A stretch of 64,000 nucleotides of DNA, taken from contig CM030938.1 in the NCBI GenBank assembly GCA_018136815.1, forward strand, positions 1,214,202 to 1,278,201, in the 5' to 3' direction. The position numbers were made by a program, and so were the translations under genes. The first letter of the stretch is position 1. Each line of letters starts with the position of its first letter. The stretch comes from Isochrysis galbana. Lineage: Eukaryota; Haptophyta; Isochrysidales; Isochrysidaceae. Positions 9,901 to 20,426 of this stretch are shown piece after piece. Below the pieces are notes generated by a model. It was given only the letters and a program-made list of their open reading frames with translations. It made no database searches and had not been told where the DNA came from.

Positions 9901-12900
9901 CTCTGCTCAGGTTCGGCACTCCATGGTCTTCGCTTCCAGTTTGCTGTCCGATCGCTCCAAGCCATCGACATAAAAGCCCATCTCGACGAAAACTGGACCC
10001 CACAACTGCTGCTACTTTATCAGGTACGATCCTTGCGACCTTGAGACGGACGTAGAACATCTCCCGCTTCCCACATAGAGCTTGACGCGCGCGGCTCCTA
10101 TAATCAATGTCTATCACATGAGCGCTCCCTTCCACCCTTTGCAGCTCAAAGAGGAGGAGAAGCGGCTTGAAGAAGAAGTTATCGCCTTGGAGAAGTCGCA
10201 GCACCACGTACCTCAAAATCATGTCGGAATCTGTCGCTCTAACGTCCATGATGAAAAAGATGCTAGCCCCCCCGCTCGCCACGAAACGTCTGAGGCCTTC
10301 TCCGCCCTCGGTTCGACAACTACAGGGTCTGTGCACGGCGGTTCCGTCCACTCTTCTTGTATGGGTGCCGTCGCAACAAAGTCCGTGCAGAGCGCTGTTC
10401 AGCCGTCCGCCATCGCTGGGCACACGCATGAACTAATGTTCTCGGTCGCTGAGCAGCTGCGGCACGGTTCAGGGCTTGTCATCGCTGCCGCAATCGTACC
10501 AGGTGACCGCTTAACTCTATTTCCTGCTGATTACAGTTGAAGCGCCTTGCTAGTGCCATACACTGTGAGTTCACTCTTGGCCTCGTGCGCAGGCACCTCT
10601 GCGGACGCGCTTCCCGCTGTTCGTGCTGCCGAGGCTGAGCGCAGCCGTATGGAGCGCCTCATGGCTGGGATGGGCGTGCAAGGGTTCTGCAAGACAATCT
10701 TGGCTCCTACACTTCTTGAAGGCAAACTCACGGCCATTCAGTGGGCAGGGCTTGGACCGCTCACTCCAAATACGCTCCTTATGGGCTGGCCATGGTGGTG
10801 GAGATCCGATCCCGAAAAGTGAGCATCCTCTTCCCAATGGGCACACGCTGCAGCCTTCGCTCTCTCCTGGCTTGTCCCTTGATTCGCCCCTGCACCTGCC
10901 GCTCTAGGTATGTACCTGAGTTGATTGCCACAATCAACGCGGCGACCATCCACGAGAAGTCCCTCCTCCTCTGCCACAATCTCTCTCAATTTCCTTCTAG
11001 TTATCAGGCAAGCTCTCTCTTATGCAGTCCCTTTGCAATCGTGGGCGCTCATAGCGCAATAACATTTAGCCCGTGCGCCCTCAGTCCGCCCGCCTTGTGC
11101 GTCGTGCGGGCTGTTCTTTCGCACCGCCTCATTTGCCCATCCTCGCAGGTTCAAGAGGGTTATATTGATGTCTGGTGGATCATCCGCGACGGAGGACTCC
11201 TTCTCCTGATCGCTCACCTACTACGCAAGCATCGCGTATGGAGAAAATGCCATCTGCGCCTTCACCTCATAATGGAAGTTGGTGTTGACCCCAAGACGGT
11301 AAGCTCTCCCTCCCCGCTCAGCGTCCATGTGCTCTAGGCCTGCAAGGGTCGTGCCATCCTGGCGGCCGGGTGCTTGCCGCTCCGCGGCCGCCGCTCGGCA
11401 GTATCGCGACTCCTCTGCCTCATCTCTATGTACAGGTGAAGCACCATATGCATCTGCTCCTCAAGCGCATCAACATTGACGCTGCCGTCGAGGAAGTACT
11501 GCTTGTCGCAGAGGGCTCCATCCTCCCCTACATGCGCACTGGGCTCGAACGGTCCTTCGAGGAGGAGAAGAGGCATCGCGCGGAGGTGATCGCCTCCCTA
11601 GAGCAAGCCGTCTCTGCCTTGACCCGTGTATTGGAGGAGTGGCCGCCCTTTGTTTGTGCGACCCTCAGCAGCTGCTGGTATCCCATTCGGCATTCGCCAC
11701 ACGCAACCAACCATACCCTCTCCCTCAGGAGCTCAACCCCAAGATCCACACGCAAGTTGAAGAGATCCACGACCTTGCCCTCGCGGCTTCGTCTCATGGC
11801 CCAACCCCTGTGCCAATCTCACGCCACGCCTCACACGCCGCCACAGCTTCCCGCCTCGCGTCGCGCGCGATGTCACGCGCGCCCTCTCGTGGTGCGCTCG
11901 CTGCCCCTGGTCTCGACTCCGACGACGACGGCTCGTCAGAGGATGGGACGCCTCTCCCAGAATTGAGCATGGCAAAGAGCCAGCGCGTGCCGCCACTGCC
12001 CGGCAGCTTCGCCTCGCTAGCAACCTCAGCTTTGGGTTCGACTGTGGCAACACCCGAAGGAGGCTGCCGCCGGCCCGGCTCCCCCGATAACCCGACGTCC
12101 ACTGGCTGCTCTCTTCTACATCCGAACTCGGGGATTGTTGCGGCCCCCGTAACGCAAGCGCCCGAGGCGAGTCGGCGACACGCCGCCACGCCAGAATGGC
12201 AGGCGCCCCCGAGTCCGTATGAGCCCGTCGAGCTGCACACCATCGCTGTGGTTGGTGGTTCTTGTCCATCTTCGAGCGGCGCGCCTGGTTGTTCCGCCGC
12301 TGTTGCTCCCGCCTCTCGCCGGCCCCCACCTGCCGAGGGACGTGTCCGGATGGCACAGTCGATGCCAACCCTGCCGTCCGTCGCCGCCGCCGCCGCCGCC
12401 GCTGCCGCCGAGCGTGCAGAACGAGAGATGAGAGAGACGCTCACGCGTGCTGGCTTGATAGGCACTGCGGCGCGCGGTCTAAGGGATTTTGCTGCTCGAC
12501 ATGGCTTGGACGCGGTCGCGCTGGCGGAGCTTTCGAAACTTTTTGCGGCATCGGTTGATGAGCACAGGCATGATGCCGTTGCGTGAGTAGCTCTGCATGC
12601 CTCCCACATCGCACTGCTGGCCCAATCGGCCATATTGCAAGCGCATCCATCACCCTCACATATGCATCGTCCAGTTTGACGTCATCGTGCGCGCATCGTC
12701 ACTGCTCGTTGCGCGTGTTGTCGAGGCAGCCTTAGCCGATGTGCTTTATTTGCCGTGCTACTCGGCTATCGCTCTCCTCTTCTGCCTATGATGCCCACCC
12801 GCCCTAATAGGTACGAGTGGGACGAAATCCATAATCTCATCGTGCACAATTCTGTTGGATGTTCACTTGTCATCATCAACCTTCCTGACGCCCCAAATCC

Positions 12901-13309
12901 GGAAGGCCATGATCGGGAGGAGGAGGAGGCCAAAGCTATCTCGGCTGAATTGAATGGGTGAAAAGCTGCTTTCCCTGGCCTATGCACCGCATACGCCCAC
13001 CTCCAAAAGCCCTGCATGAGGAGCTCCTTATCTCGAGTACACCCTCTGAGAGAACGCGCCGTGCCTGAAACCCCGACTTTTTCTTGCTCGGTGCTTGACG
13101 CTAGTCCCTTTCCCGCGCACAGTACCATTCCCCGCGGCTTCTCGACGAATTCTTTGCCCTTCTCGTCGGACGGCTCAAAAGCGGCTGATCCAGATCTCAT
13201 GGACTCGTACATCCGCTACATGGACTATGTCGAGGGGATCGCCGAGAATCTTCCTCGAGTTCTTTTTGTCCACGGCGCGGGTAGGGAGGTCATCCGCTTT
13301 GCGCCGTGA
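6994..13309 (+). CDS. K-Cl cotransporter (cation-chloride cotransporter, SLC12/KCC type), 18 exons
   Basis: Electroneutral K+/Cl- symporter of the APC superfamily, used for chloride and volume control at the plasma membrane or an endomembrane. Exons I assembled: 6994-7329, 7584-7733, 7856-7918, 8102-8212, 8409-8589, 8735-8940, 9085-9305, 9411-9513, 9662-9794, 9911-10023, 10145-10502, 10593-10818, 10908-11007, 11149-11298, 11436-11627, 11729-12582, 12811-12957, 13123-13309. All phases close, giving 1276 residues. Diagnostic stretches are 'LGTVKGVLVP', 'MWGVIIFLRFF', 'LSAIATCGTS', 'FFPCFTGILSGAERA', 'LNAVAPLLSM', 'HWRPRWKYFHW', 'LMGWPWWWR', 'IDVWWIIRDGG' and the C-terminal 'LPRVLFVHGAGREVIRFAP', all in KCC order. 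Intron 13 begins GC (CAG|GCAAGC); the others are GT-AG. The 285-residue product of exon 16 is a Ser/Ala/Pro-rich insertion absent from animal KCCs (usual length about 1100). A CT tract abuts the start. Confidence 0.88.
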
Positions 13310-14349
13310 AAATGCCGCGACCGACGTTGACAGCGCTCTTGATGCGTTCTTGGTCGCAAGGCAGCTAATATGGTCACTATCTGATAGGCCCCTAGCCTAA
13401 ATACTAAGAATTCGAACGCGAAATTCGATTTTTTTGTATACAAATATTGAAGACTACAGAAATTGACGTTGAACGACTCGCGGGCAGATTCACACAGACA
13501 GACTCACAGGGCAGCTAAGACGCCGGGCCCGGTGGATTGGGGCCCTCACAAGCACTCCCGACAGACTCGCCGCGAAGGTCCACCTGACCGCCACGAAATC
13601 ACGCTCGCTATCGGCATCTGAAGTCGATCTCCAGGCGCCCTTTCGCGCGCTGCCAATGCGACCCGCAGTGGGGGACATGGCGCGCGCGGCAGGGTGCTTC
13701 CGCGGCGCATGCGGCCGCCTGAGACCCTGACACGAGGACTGGCGCCAAAGAAGCGCCTTCCACACCAAATGATGCCCCCCCACACCAGCTGGCGCGCTGG
13801 CGTGAGCATTTCCTGCAGAGCGGCCGGCATTTGCCGGCCCCTTGACGAACGCCAACGCGACGGGCCCCACCGGGACCGCCGCAGGAGTGGGCAGTGGACC
13901 TATGCGGATGCATCCGCGCCCATCCCAACCCCTAAGTATGCCGGGCAGAGGACCCTGGCCGGTGGCCCATCGGCCATCGGACAACCCTCTCCGAGGCAAC
14001 ATCGCAGTGGGCTGAAGTGGCCTTTTTCAGAGTCCGTTTGCGCACATGAGAAACCGGGTGTTTACGTGAGAATCAAATGGTTTTGTTTTCGTCCTTACTA
14101 CCATTAAAATCGTTTTGTTTTGACCTTTTTTGAGGTTTTGTTTAGCACATTATCAAAGTCAAATAGAATAGATATGACCATCGGTCGGTCATGTGACATC
14201 GTATACGCACAGACACCATAAATATATGACGCTCGACGCCATTTATGCGACGTTTTGATCGATTGGAGGTGGCAAATCACCGTCCGTAGAACGTTGAAAC
14301 GTGATCGCTACACGCTGAAACGTGATCACGCACACGCACACGCTCGCAA
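13310..14349. other. intergenic, no gene seen
   Basis: GC-rich to about 14000, with only shadow-type frames. An AT-rich stretch follows at 14035-14270, containing a short inverted GACC-ATCG-GTCGGTC element. It may include the remnant flank of the piggyBac-like fragment that follows. Confidence 0.4.
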
Positions 14350-14727
14350 CTAGTCGTCATCACAGGGCATGCAATCTGGCATATACATAGCGGCAACAAG
14401 CGTAGTCGCAGCGCCATATACACAGGGCATGCAATCTGGCATATACATAGCGGGATAATTGGCGCTGCGACTACGCTTGTTGCCGCCGCGACCCGGTCGC
14501 TTGGGGTCTCCCCGAGGATGCCAATTTGGGAATCGCTCATGCATGGCAGCGCACTCTTTGCGAATGCCCTTACGATTTTGGCTGACGCAAACCGGCACGA
14601 GGCCGTTACCGGGTGTACTGCAGATACTGCAAGCGGTCGAGGTATGCATGCCGCAATACATGCATTTCTGCATGCGGCTGCCGCCCGCCAAGACATACCA
14701 ATTGATCTGGTTGAAGGGGGTCAGCAC
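14350..14727 (-). pseudogene. piggyBac-like transposase C-terminal zinc-ribbon fragment
   Basis: On the minus strand the frame encodes 'CMYCGMHTSTACSIC', then 'LVPVCVS', and then E-C-A-A-M-H, followed by a Pro/Arg/Gly basic tail with 'KRPGRGGNK'. A C-x2-C ... C-x2-C ... C ... C-x3-H pattern near the C-terminus is the hallmark of the cysteine-rich domain of piggyBac-type (DDE_Tnp_1_7) transposases, which binds the element's ends. The DDE core is missing: the frame is broken upstream, where the hAT fragment at 14790 begins on the opposite strand. Inference from motif spacing only. Confidence 0.5.
14361..14486. repeat. 27-bp perfect inverted repeat interleaved with a 33-bp direct repeat
   Basis: The arm 14390-14416 is the exact reverse complement of 14460-14486 (27 of 27). 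The 33-base unit starting CACAGGGCATGCAATCTGGC occurs at 14361-14393 and again at 14421-14453. The arrangement looks like a fold-back duplication inside the piggyBac-like fragment. Confidence 0.85.
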
Positions 14728-14789
14728 GTGGTTGCGTGGTTGCTGGGACTTGTAGTGTTCGCGCAGCCGCTTGCGCCCGACTTCGAACT

Positions 14790-15108
14790 CCCCGTCAGCA
14801 GCAATGAGTCAGAGTTCACCGAAGAAGACCTTCTCCGTGATGAGCTAGAAATTTATCTCTCTCTCCCACCGGAAAAGAACATGGACCTCGACGTGCTCGT
14901 TTGGTGGCAGCGGCGCGATCTTCATGAGGGAAAAGGTGGCATGCCCAACCTGGCCAAGATGGCCCGCCAGTACTTGGGCCGACCGGCCTCGCCCGCCGGC
15001 GTCGAGCGTGCCTTTTCGCATGCAGGGCGGCTGCACGATGACTTGAAGGCAGGCCAGTCCGATGACACGCTAGAGCACTGCCTTCTAGCTAGTAGGAATG
15101 CGGAGTGA
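14790..15108 (+). pseudogene. hAT transposase C-terminal dimerisation region, family 1
   Basis: The frame ends with 'MARQYLGRPASPAGVERAFS', then H-A-G-R-L and a final S-L-L-A-like turn before the stop at 15108. This is the hAT C-terminal dimerisation motif (x-A-R-x-Y-L-x-x-P-A-S-x-x-x-x-E-R-x-F-S-x-A-G). The upstream acidic segment 'ESEFTEEDLLRDELEIYLSL' is also typical of hAT proteins. The catalytic core is missing. The stop is followed by a GCGCGCGCAGCGCGCC block that also follows the related copy at 40836-40952, suggesting a shared 3' end. Confidence 0.72.
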
Positions 15109-15186
15109 GTCTGAGTGTGTGTGAGTTCCCTTTCCCTTTGCCTCCGCCGTGTTGAACACGGTGTTGCGCGCGCGCAGCGCGCCTTT

Positions 15187-16059
15187 AGCTCTGAGCACCG
15201 GCAAAATGGGGAGATGGCTTCAAATCAAACAAGAGATTGGAATACCCCCTAGCGGACGAGTATACCCCGGACGGAGATACCCCACTAGACAAAATGGGAG
15301 TGGAGCAACTAACACGAGCAATGCAGAAGACGGACGGAAAGCGTAGACGCCTAACGGGACCCGAGAACTGGAAACAGCGACTACCGACACCTGACAACAC
15401 GTGGGAACACCTAGCCACAATATATACATCCCCGATGATGACGGCGAGAGATACACACCTCCACTTCAAGCACCTAACCCACAGAAGGATAGGCACCTAC
15501 AACCGGTTCGCGGACAGAGACAAAACTTGCCGCATGTGCAAGGCGTCTAACGAATCCTCCACCCACCTAGGCGAATGCCCGAGGGTAGTTAGTCAAGATA
15601 TTCGAGACGCTCGACAAACTGGCAAGGTACACTCCCCGAAGCGGTAGAAGCAGGGAAGAGGTAATCGTAGATAACCTTTCCATGCACCCCGGGGGGAAAA
15701 CACCGCGATCGCTCACCATACTCTACACTCTAGCATGGAGATGTATCTTAACGGACTTCTACAGGATACACTACGACGGCGTTGAATTCTCGGAGGAATC
15801 AGTGTTGATAAGAACGATAGACAGGTACACGACACTAAGCAAGGCACTACTATTTGCAAGTACGACAGACTCGGCTAGGACCGCCCAAGCAGGCATGGGC
15901 AGACAGCCGAAGAAAAGGATCGACATGAACGATGTATACCCTTTGTTCACACTAGGTGCAAGAGGAAAGCTAGAACCAAGCCTAGAGCTACAAACTCTGA
16001 CCACCTCGATGGGGGTGGCACACATAATTGCCGAGAGACCCGAACCAGAACAAATCTGA
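15187..16059 (+). pseudogene. non-LTR retrotransposon ORF2 C-terminus, subfamily A (frameshifted)
   Basis: Two frames (15237-15647 and 15682-16059) together encode the end of a retrotransposon polyprotein. The first ends in 'RFADRDKTCRMCKASNESS' followed by T-H-L-G-E-C, a C-x2-C-x7-H-x4-C knuckle of the reverse-transcriptase zinc-binding kind. The second contains 'LAWRCILTDFYRIHYDG'. Both are collinear with 46730-47785, at clearly lower identity, so this is a second subfamily. A frameshift separates the parts. The reverse transcriptase domain itself is missing, so this is a 5'-truncated insertion. Confidence 0.75.
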
Positions 16060-16375
16060 GACGAGATACACCTCGACTGGACATAAAGCCACAGAGACAC
16101 AATAGCGACCAGCAAGGACGAGAAAGACGAGCAAGCCCGTGACCCAACAGACACAGGATGACAATTGAGACCAACAACAGGCCTGCCCGGAACCCGCGCT
16201 TTGAACCAGGCTCGTGGTAGCGCACCCGAGCCGAACCCCGGATACCGAAGACAAAGGAATGAAGGGGGGAAGGGGAGGAGGTGGAGGAAAGGGAAGTTAA
16301 GGGCGGTGGCAGCAGGGATGGGGAAGTACCCTAGTCTAGTAGGTGTGTAGCCCAGAATCTTCAGTTTTTTTTTTG
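16060..16375 (+). repeat. 3' UTR and tail of retrotransposon subfamily A
   Basis: The purine-rich 3' region ends with TAGCCCAGAATCTTCAG and a T-run at about 16364-16373. The same end, AATCTTCAG plus T-run, terminates the isolated fragment at 23120-23318, so it marks the element's 3' terminus. Confidence 0.65.
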
Positions 16376-16384
16376 CGTAGGGTC

Positions 16385-16628
16385 CAGCCCCTCGCTTCGA
16401 CTTTGTGTCCCGGGATGCATCTTCTACGCAATTGATCACGCCCCTGGTCGAAGCAGCGCGCGCGACCCCCCCCCCCCCCCCCCCGGTTCTCCAGGGAAGG
16501 AACCCCCCCCCCCCCCCCCCGGTTCTCCAGGGAAGGAAACGGGGGGAGAGGAAAGGGGCAGTGGTAGGAAAGGGAGGGCGTAGTTAGGAGTATCACTAGC
16601 AATCTGCCTCGCGCCGTGCACGTAGCGG
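16385..16628 (+). repeat. isolated 3' end of a retrotransposon related to subfamily B
   Basis: GAAGCAGCGCGCGCG, followed by a gap of C-runs, then CTGCCTCGCGCCGTGCACGT and TAGCGG, parallels 41935-42187 and 47890-48106. Two near-identical poly-C/CCGGTTCTCCAGGGAAGGAA units (about 16466-16540) are tandemly duplicated. Confidence 0.6.
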
Positions 16629-16770
16629 CTAGTTTTTAGTAGTAAGATTTCTTTTAGTCGGTGTAGCTGATTGCTAACACTATCAGGAAGTCCCCCCCCC
16701 CCGCCCTAGTTTTTAGTAGTAAGATTTCTTTTAGTCGGTGTAGCTGATTGCTAACACTATCAGGAAGCCC
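16629..16770 (+). repeat. 77-bp tandem duplication
   Basis: A unit beginning CTAGTTTTTAGTAGTAAGAT and ending in a C-run is present twice in a row (starts at 16629 and 16706). It includes the last bases of the retrotransposon fragment just before it. Confidence 0.85.
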
Positions 16771-17412
16771 CCCCCCCCCCCCCACGGGGGGAGTGTTTGG
16801 TCTCCAGCTACTCTAAGAAGGAGTTTAATCAACGCAACGTCTAGACCACGCCGAATGCCTTTAGTACACCGCCAATATCGAATGCGGGTGAGACCGTCCA
16901 TTGCGGTAACCCGAAATGGCAAAATTGGCCGGCCACCTAGCTGGCAACCCTTTCCGGTAAACGGTAAAGGATTGGCGTCATGCATATTATCATATTCTGT
17001 ATGCGTTCGTGTCAGCAACATCGCGTGAGCGCTCCGCTGGTGCATGGTTTACCGTTTGCCGGCCGTTTGAAAGTTGAAAGGCATGTCTGGCCGTTGACAA
17101 GCAATAGCACAACCGTGATACTCGTCGGCTAGTCTCTCGCCGCGCCGGGACATCTTCAGGCGCACGTGACATACCCATTGTTTCAGACTCCAGCGGTACC
17201 TTGTCCAAGAATGGTACACGCCACGAGGGGCGCATTTTGTTGCTCGTTACTTGCTGTTCGGTTCCGATTCTCGATTCGTCCGCTCCCTATGTAGCGGATG
17301 GCACAAAGAAGTGAATTGGCACGCTTGTCTCGTTTCCATCTAGCAATCACTTTACGCTCTGTCATCGCGCAAAGATCTGCCCCATGTTTAAGATGCGCAT
17401 CGGCGAATTCCA
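16771..17412. other. intergenic, 3' flank of the glycosyltransferase gene
   Basis: Only short frames without coding character. Contains two partly matching segments, TTTACCGTTT and CCGGTAAACGGTAAAG. Nothing else recognised. Confidence 0.4.
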
Positions 17413-19388
17413 TCAACGCAAAAAGTGCAACATCCCAAGCGCAGCCAACCACCAAGCCCAGCGCCATGCGAACTTGGCCCGCTCACCCTCGAGCACAAGG
17501 GGCGTTTGGCCCGTATGCCAATCAAAGCGACGACACGCCATGCCTAGCCGCCCGCGGCGCAGCCAGTACACAGCGTGACCAAGGTCCACGACATTCTTTA
17601 TCAGCGGCGACAAGAGCACCGCTTGCAGGCGCGCCGCTGGGACCAGGTGTCGTGCGTGAGAGCCGCGCCAGCCGTCGACGGCTTCGGAGATTATCTCGAT
17701 TCCCCAAAAAGTGATCAGGCCGGGGATGCCGAAAGCGGCTGCAACAATTGGGGATCCTTCCACCACGTTCGGTAGGTTGAGGTACACGTGTTCAGGAAAG
17801 CGATCGAGTAGTAAACCGTCGCCCTGAGTCCATGCCCAAAAATGATGAAGGTACGGAATCAGGCCGAGGGTGCCAGCCGGCCGCGGCCACCAAGGGTGCT
17901 CGACGGCCGCTGCAGGGACACGCAACCAATTTCCCATGCATCCACGCGAGACGCGCAAGCATAGGTCAACGTCCTCTCCCCCGCCAGTCTTTGCGTACTC
18001 ACAGTCGAAGCCATCTTCAGGGAGGTGCTTGCGTAAGATGGCGAGATTGGCCGTGACTCCCCAAGGCGCGAATCCACGCGGGCACGCCGCAGCGCACCAG
18101 CAAAATGAACTCAACAGTCCGCAGATGCGTGTTGCCTCGTGCCACGGGTCAGTAGATGGAGCAAAGCGCACATCGCCAACCGCCCCGCAACACGTCACTT
18201 GGCTGCTGCTAAGGGCCTCCTTGTAGCGCAGAATCACGTCGGGAAGAGGCAGCACGTCGTCGTCCCAAAAAATGATCAGATCTGCAAGGCTCTCCGCGGC
18301 CAAGCGGTTGCGAGTAGCTGAAGCGCCAAGGTTTTGTGGATTGACCCTGATCCGCGTGAAGGCATCGCTGAGAGCGAGCACCTCGTCCAGGCGCGTCGAT
18401 GACGGATTGTCAACTTGGATCAGTAGCATGGCACCCTCCTTGCGGCATGCGGTCTGTATTGCGCGCAGCGCGGTCAAATCACACCGGAAGGTGGGAACGA
18501 GCACGTCGACGGCGGCAATGGGCCGCGCTATCGCCACCGCCCTTCCCTGCCTCACCTTGGCATTGTGCGTCCACAGCCGCGCAGCCCATTCCTCGAGGTA
18601 CTGCTCTCGTGCATGTTTGTCAACATTGGCTCGTGTAGTGGCATACTGCGGAGGAGGGGGCTGCGCGTGACCCGGCCAGCCCGTGATCGGCCCACCTCTC
18701 TCGTTTTGCACACGAACCTCGTGGAGGACTTCCTCCGCACCAGCGCTGCGGTACACTGCCCACAGAAAGGGATCGGCACCCTGATTTACGCCCGGCCTAG
18801 CGAACGGAGGCGGAAGCAAGTGACCGTCGAACAAGTCGAGGTGTGCGGCGGCCAGAATGGGAAATGTGCAGCAACTTGGATCCGTTGCGTCAATGGGGCG
18901 CAGCAACCGGAGCTCAGACGGAGAGCTGCTCAGGCGGCTCCAGGCCGAGTCGAGCCAGTCGGCGGGCGGCGCCTCACCACAGCACTCATAGCGCACGTCA
19001 TCTCCGAATAGTATGAGCGCTCCCTCACAGCCGTCGTCGACAGCGCGGCAGGCGAGTCGATCCCACACGGCGCAGACAGATCCCCGTGGCTGGCTTGACG
19101 GGCTGAGCACCTCCACAAACGGTCGTTCTAACTCAGCCAGCGCGATCGCACGATGGGTTTCGCGCCACAGAGTGTCGTCGGCGTCAACACCGATGTACAG
19201 CCGAACCTCATGCTTAGACGATCCGAACGAGCGCTTCAGGCTGGCCGCCCAGAGTGTTGGTGGGCGGTGGCGGTCTGCACGAAGGGGGAGGAGCACAGCG
19301 TGCCACACCATTTGGGAGGCAGACGAAGGAGGCGGAGGGGAAGTAGGAGAGACGGGCGAAGGGAATGAGGATGCGTGATGAGTGTGTC

Positions 19389-19452
<64 letters not shown>

Positions 19453-20426
19453 CCCCCCCTCCCTCCCTTTTCCCCCTCCCTCTCTCTCTCTCTTTCTCTC
19501 TTTCTCTCTCGTCTCTTCTCCCTGCCTCTCGACCGCCTTGGTGATGAGCGAGACCTTTCGGAAAGAAGGTGATGAGAGAGAGATGTGACGTGGGGAGAGA
19601 CTTGACTGAGGAAGAATGCTAAACCTCTAACACGATGATGAGGACAAGACGTCTTTCTCGAGAGGAGAGAGAGGTGGAGAGGAGAGGGTGAGGGTGGGAA
19701 GGGAAGAGTAAGTGAGCGAGTAGGTGAGCAAGACAGAGAGAGGGAGAGAGAGGAGAGAGGAAAAGGGAGGGAGGGAGGGAGAGAGAGAGAGAGAAAGGGA
19801 GAGAGAGAGAGAGAGAGAGAGAGGCGCCGTAAGGATGAGTCTTCCGAGGGGATTGATTGCATCTCCGGTCGCTGCCGTGTCGAGGTGCGACCCAATCGGG
19901 GCTTCTTCTTCTTCTCCTCCTCCTCTCACTTACTGTTGTCTCTGTGCCGAAAAACAACAAGGCGGCGGAAAGGGCTCTCATAAGGAGAGGAGAGAGATCT
20001 CCTCTCGAGCCACTTTAGGAAAGGAGGGATTCGGCGTCCCATCCCCAACGCTCCCCTCGTCCAGGAGATGGCTCGTCCCCCGCCCCCTTTGGGCGCCCAG
20101 ATCCCATTCTCCTTGCTCCTCCCAGAAGCAGCGGGGCGCCAAGAGACATGGCCGCCCGTCCTTTCCTTGGCAATCAGAGATGGGGCTGCTGTGGGTGATG
20201 AGTGGGGATGGGGCCGCGCTCGTCGTGGCTCCTCTTTGACCGCCTCTTTTGCCTCTTCTCGAGCGAGACCTCTCGGAGAAGTGATGAAAAGGAATAAGAA
20301 TACAAATATGGTGCACCCGGCGTAAAGGCGGAAGTTGTTGGCGCGCGCCGGCTGGTATTGGTACAATTCTTGGTGAGCTGAACTGCTCTTGCAGGTGAGC
20401 ACCTCTGGCATGCCCATGGCGACCAT
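17413..20426 (-). CDS. two-domain glycosyltransferase, probable type II Golgi membrane protein
   Basis: The main exon (19311-17413 or slightly longer) encodes about 630 residues. An N-terminal GT-A-like region holds 'LYIGVDADDTLW' (DxD-like). A second GT2 fold runs 'DVLVPTFRCDLTALRAI', then 'NLGASATRNRLA', 'DLIIFWDDDVLPLP' (the D-D-D metal site) and 'GGGEDVDLCLRVS' (the ED acceptor motif). The C-terminal 130 residues contain hydrophobic segments. The ATG at 19311 gives no targeting signal. An open frame at 20426-20280 begins at an ATG in good context and encodes a 30-residue tail plus 'LYAGCTIFVFLFLFIT', a textbook signal anchor. A Ser/Pro-rich stem frame precedes the enzyme. I infer that the two are joined by an intron holding the GA/CT tracts; the exact donor and acceptor are uncertain. 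Substrate unknown. Confidence 0.7.
19389..19835. repeat. CT tract (19389-19532) and GA tract (19730-19823)
   Basis: Long (CT)n/CCCTCC runs, followed by a facing GA run, so the two can pair as an imperfect inverted repeat. They lie in the presumed first intron of the glycosyltransferase gene. Confidence 0.85.

Noticed and set aside
11733..12633. Long minus-strand frames of 211 and 279 codons
   Set aside because: They are shadows of exon 16 of the cotransporter, whose splice sites and phase fit on the plus strand.
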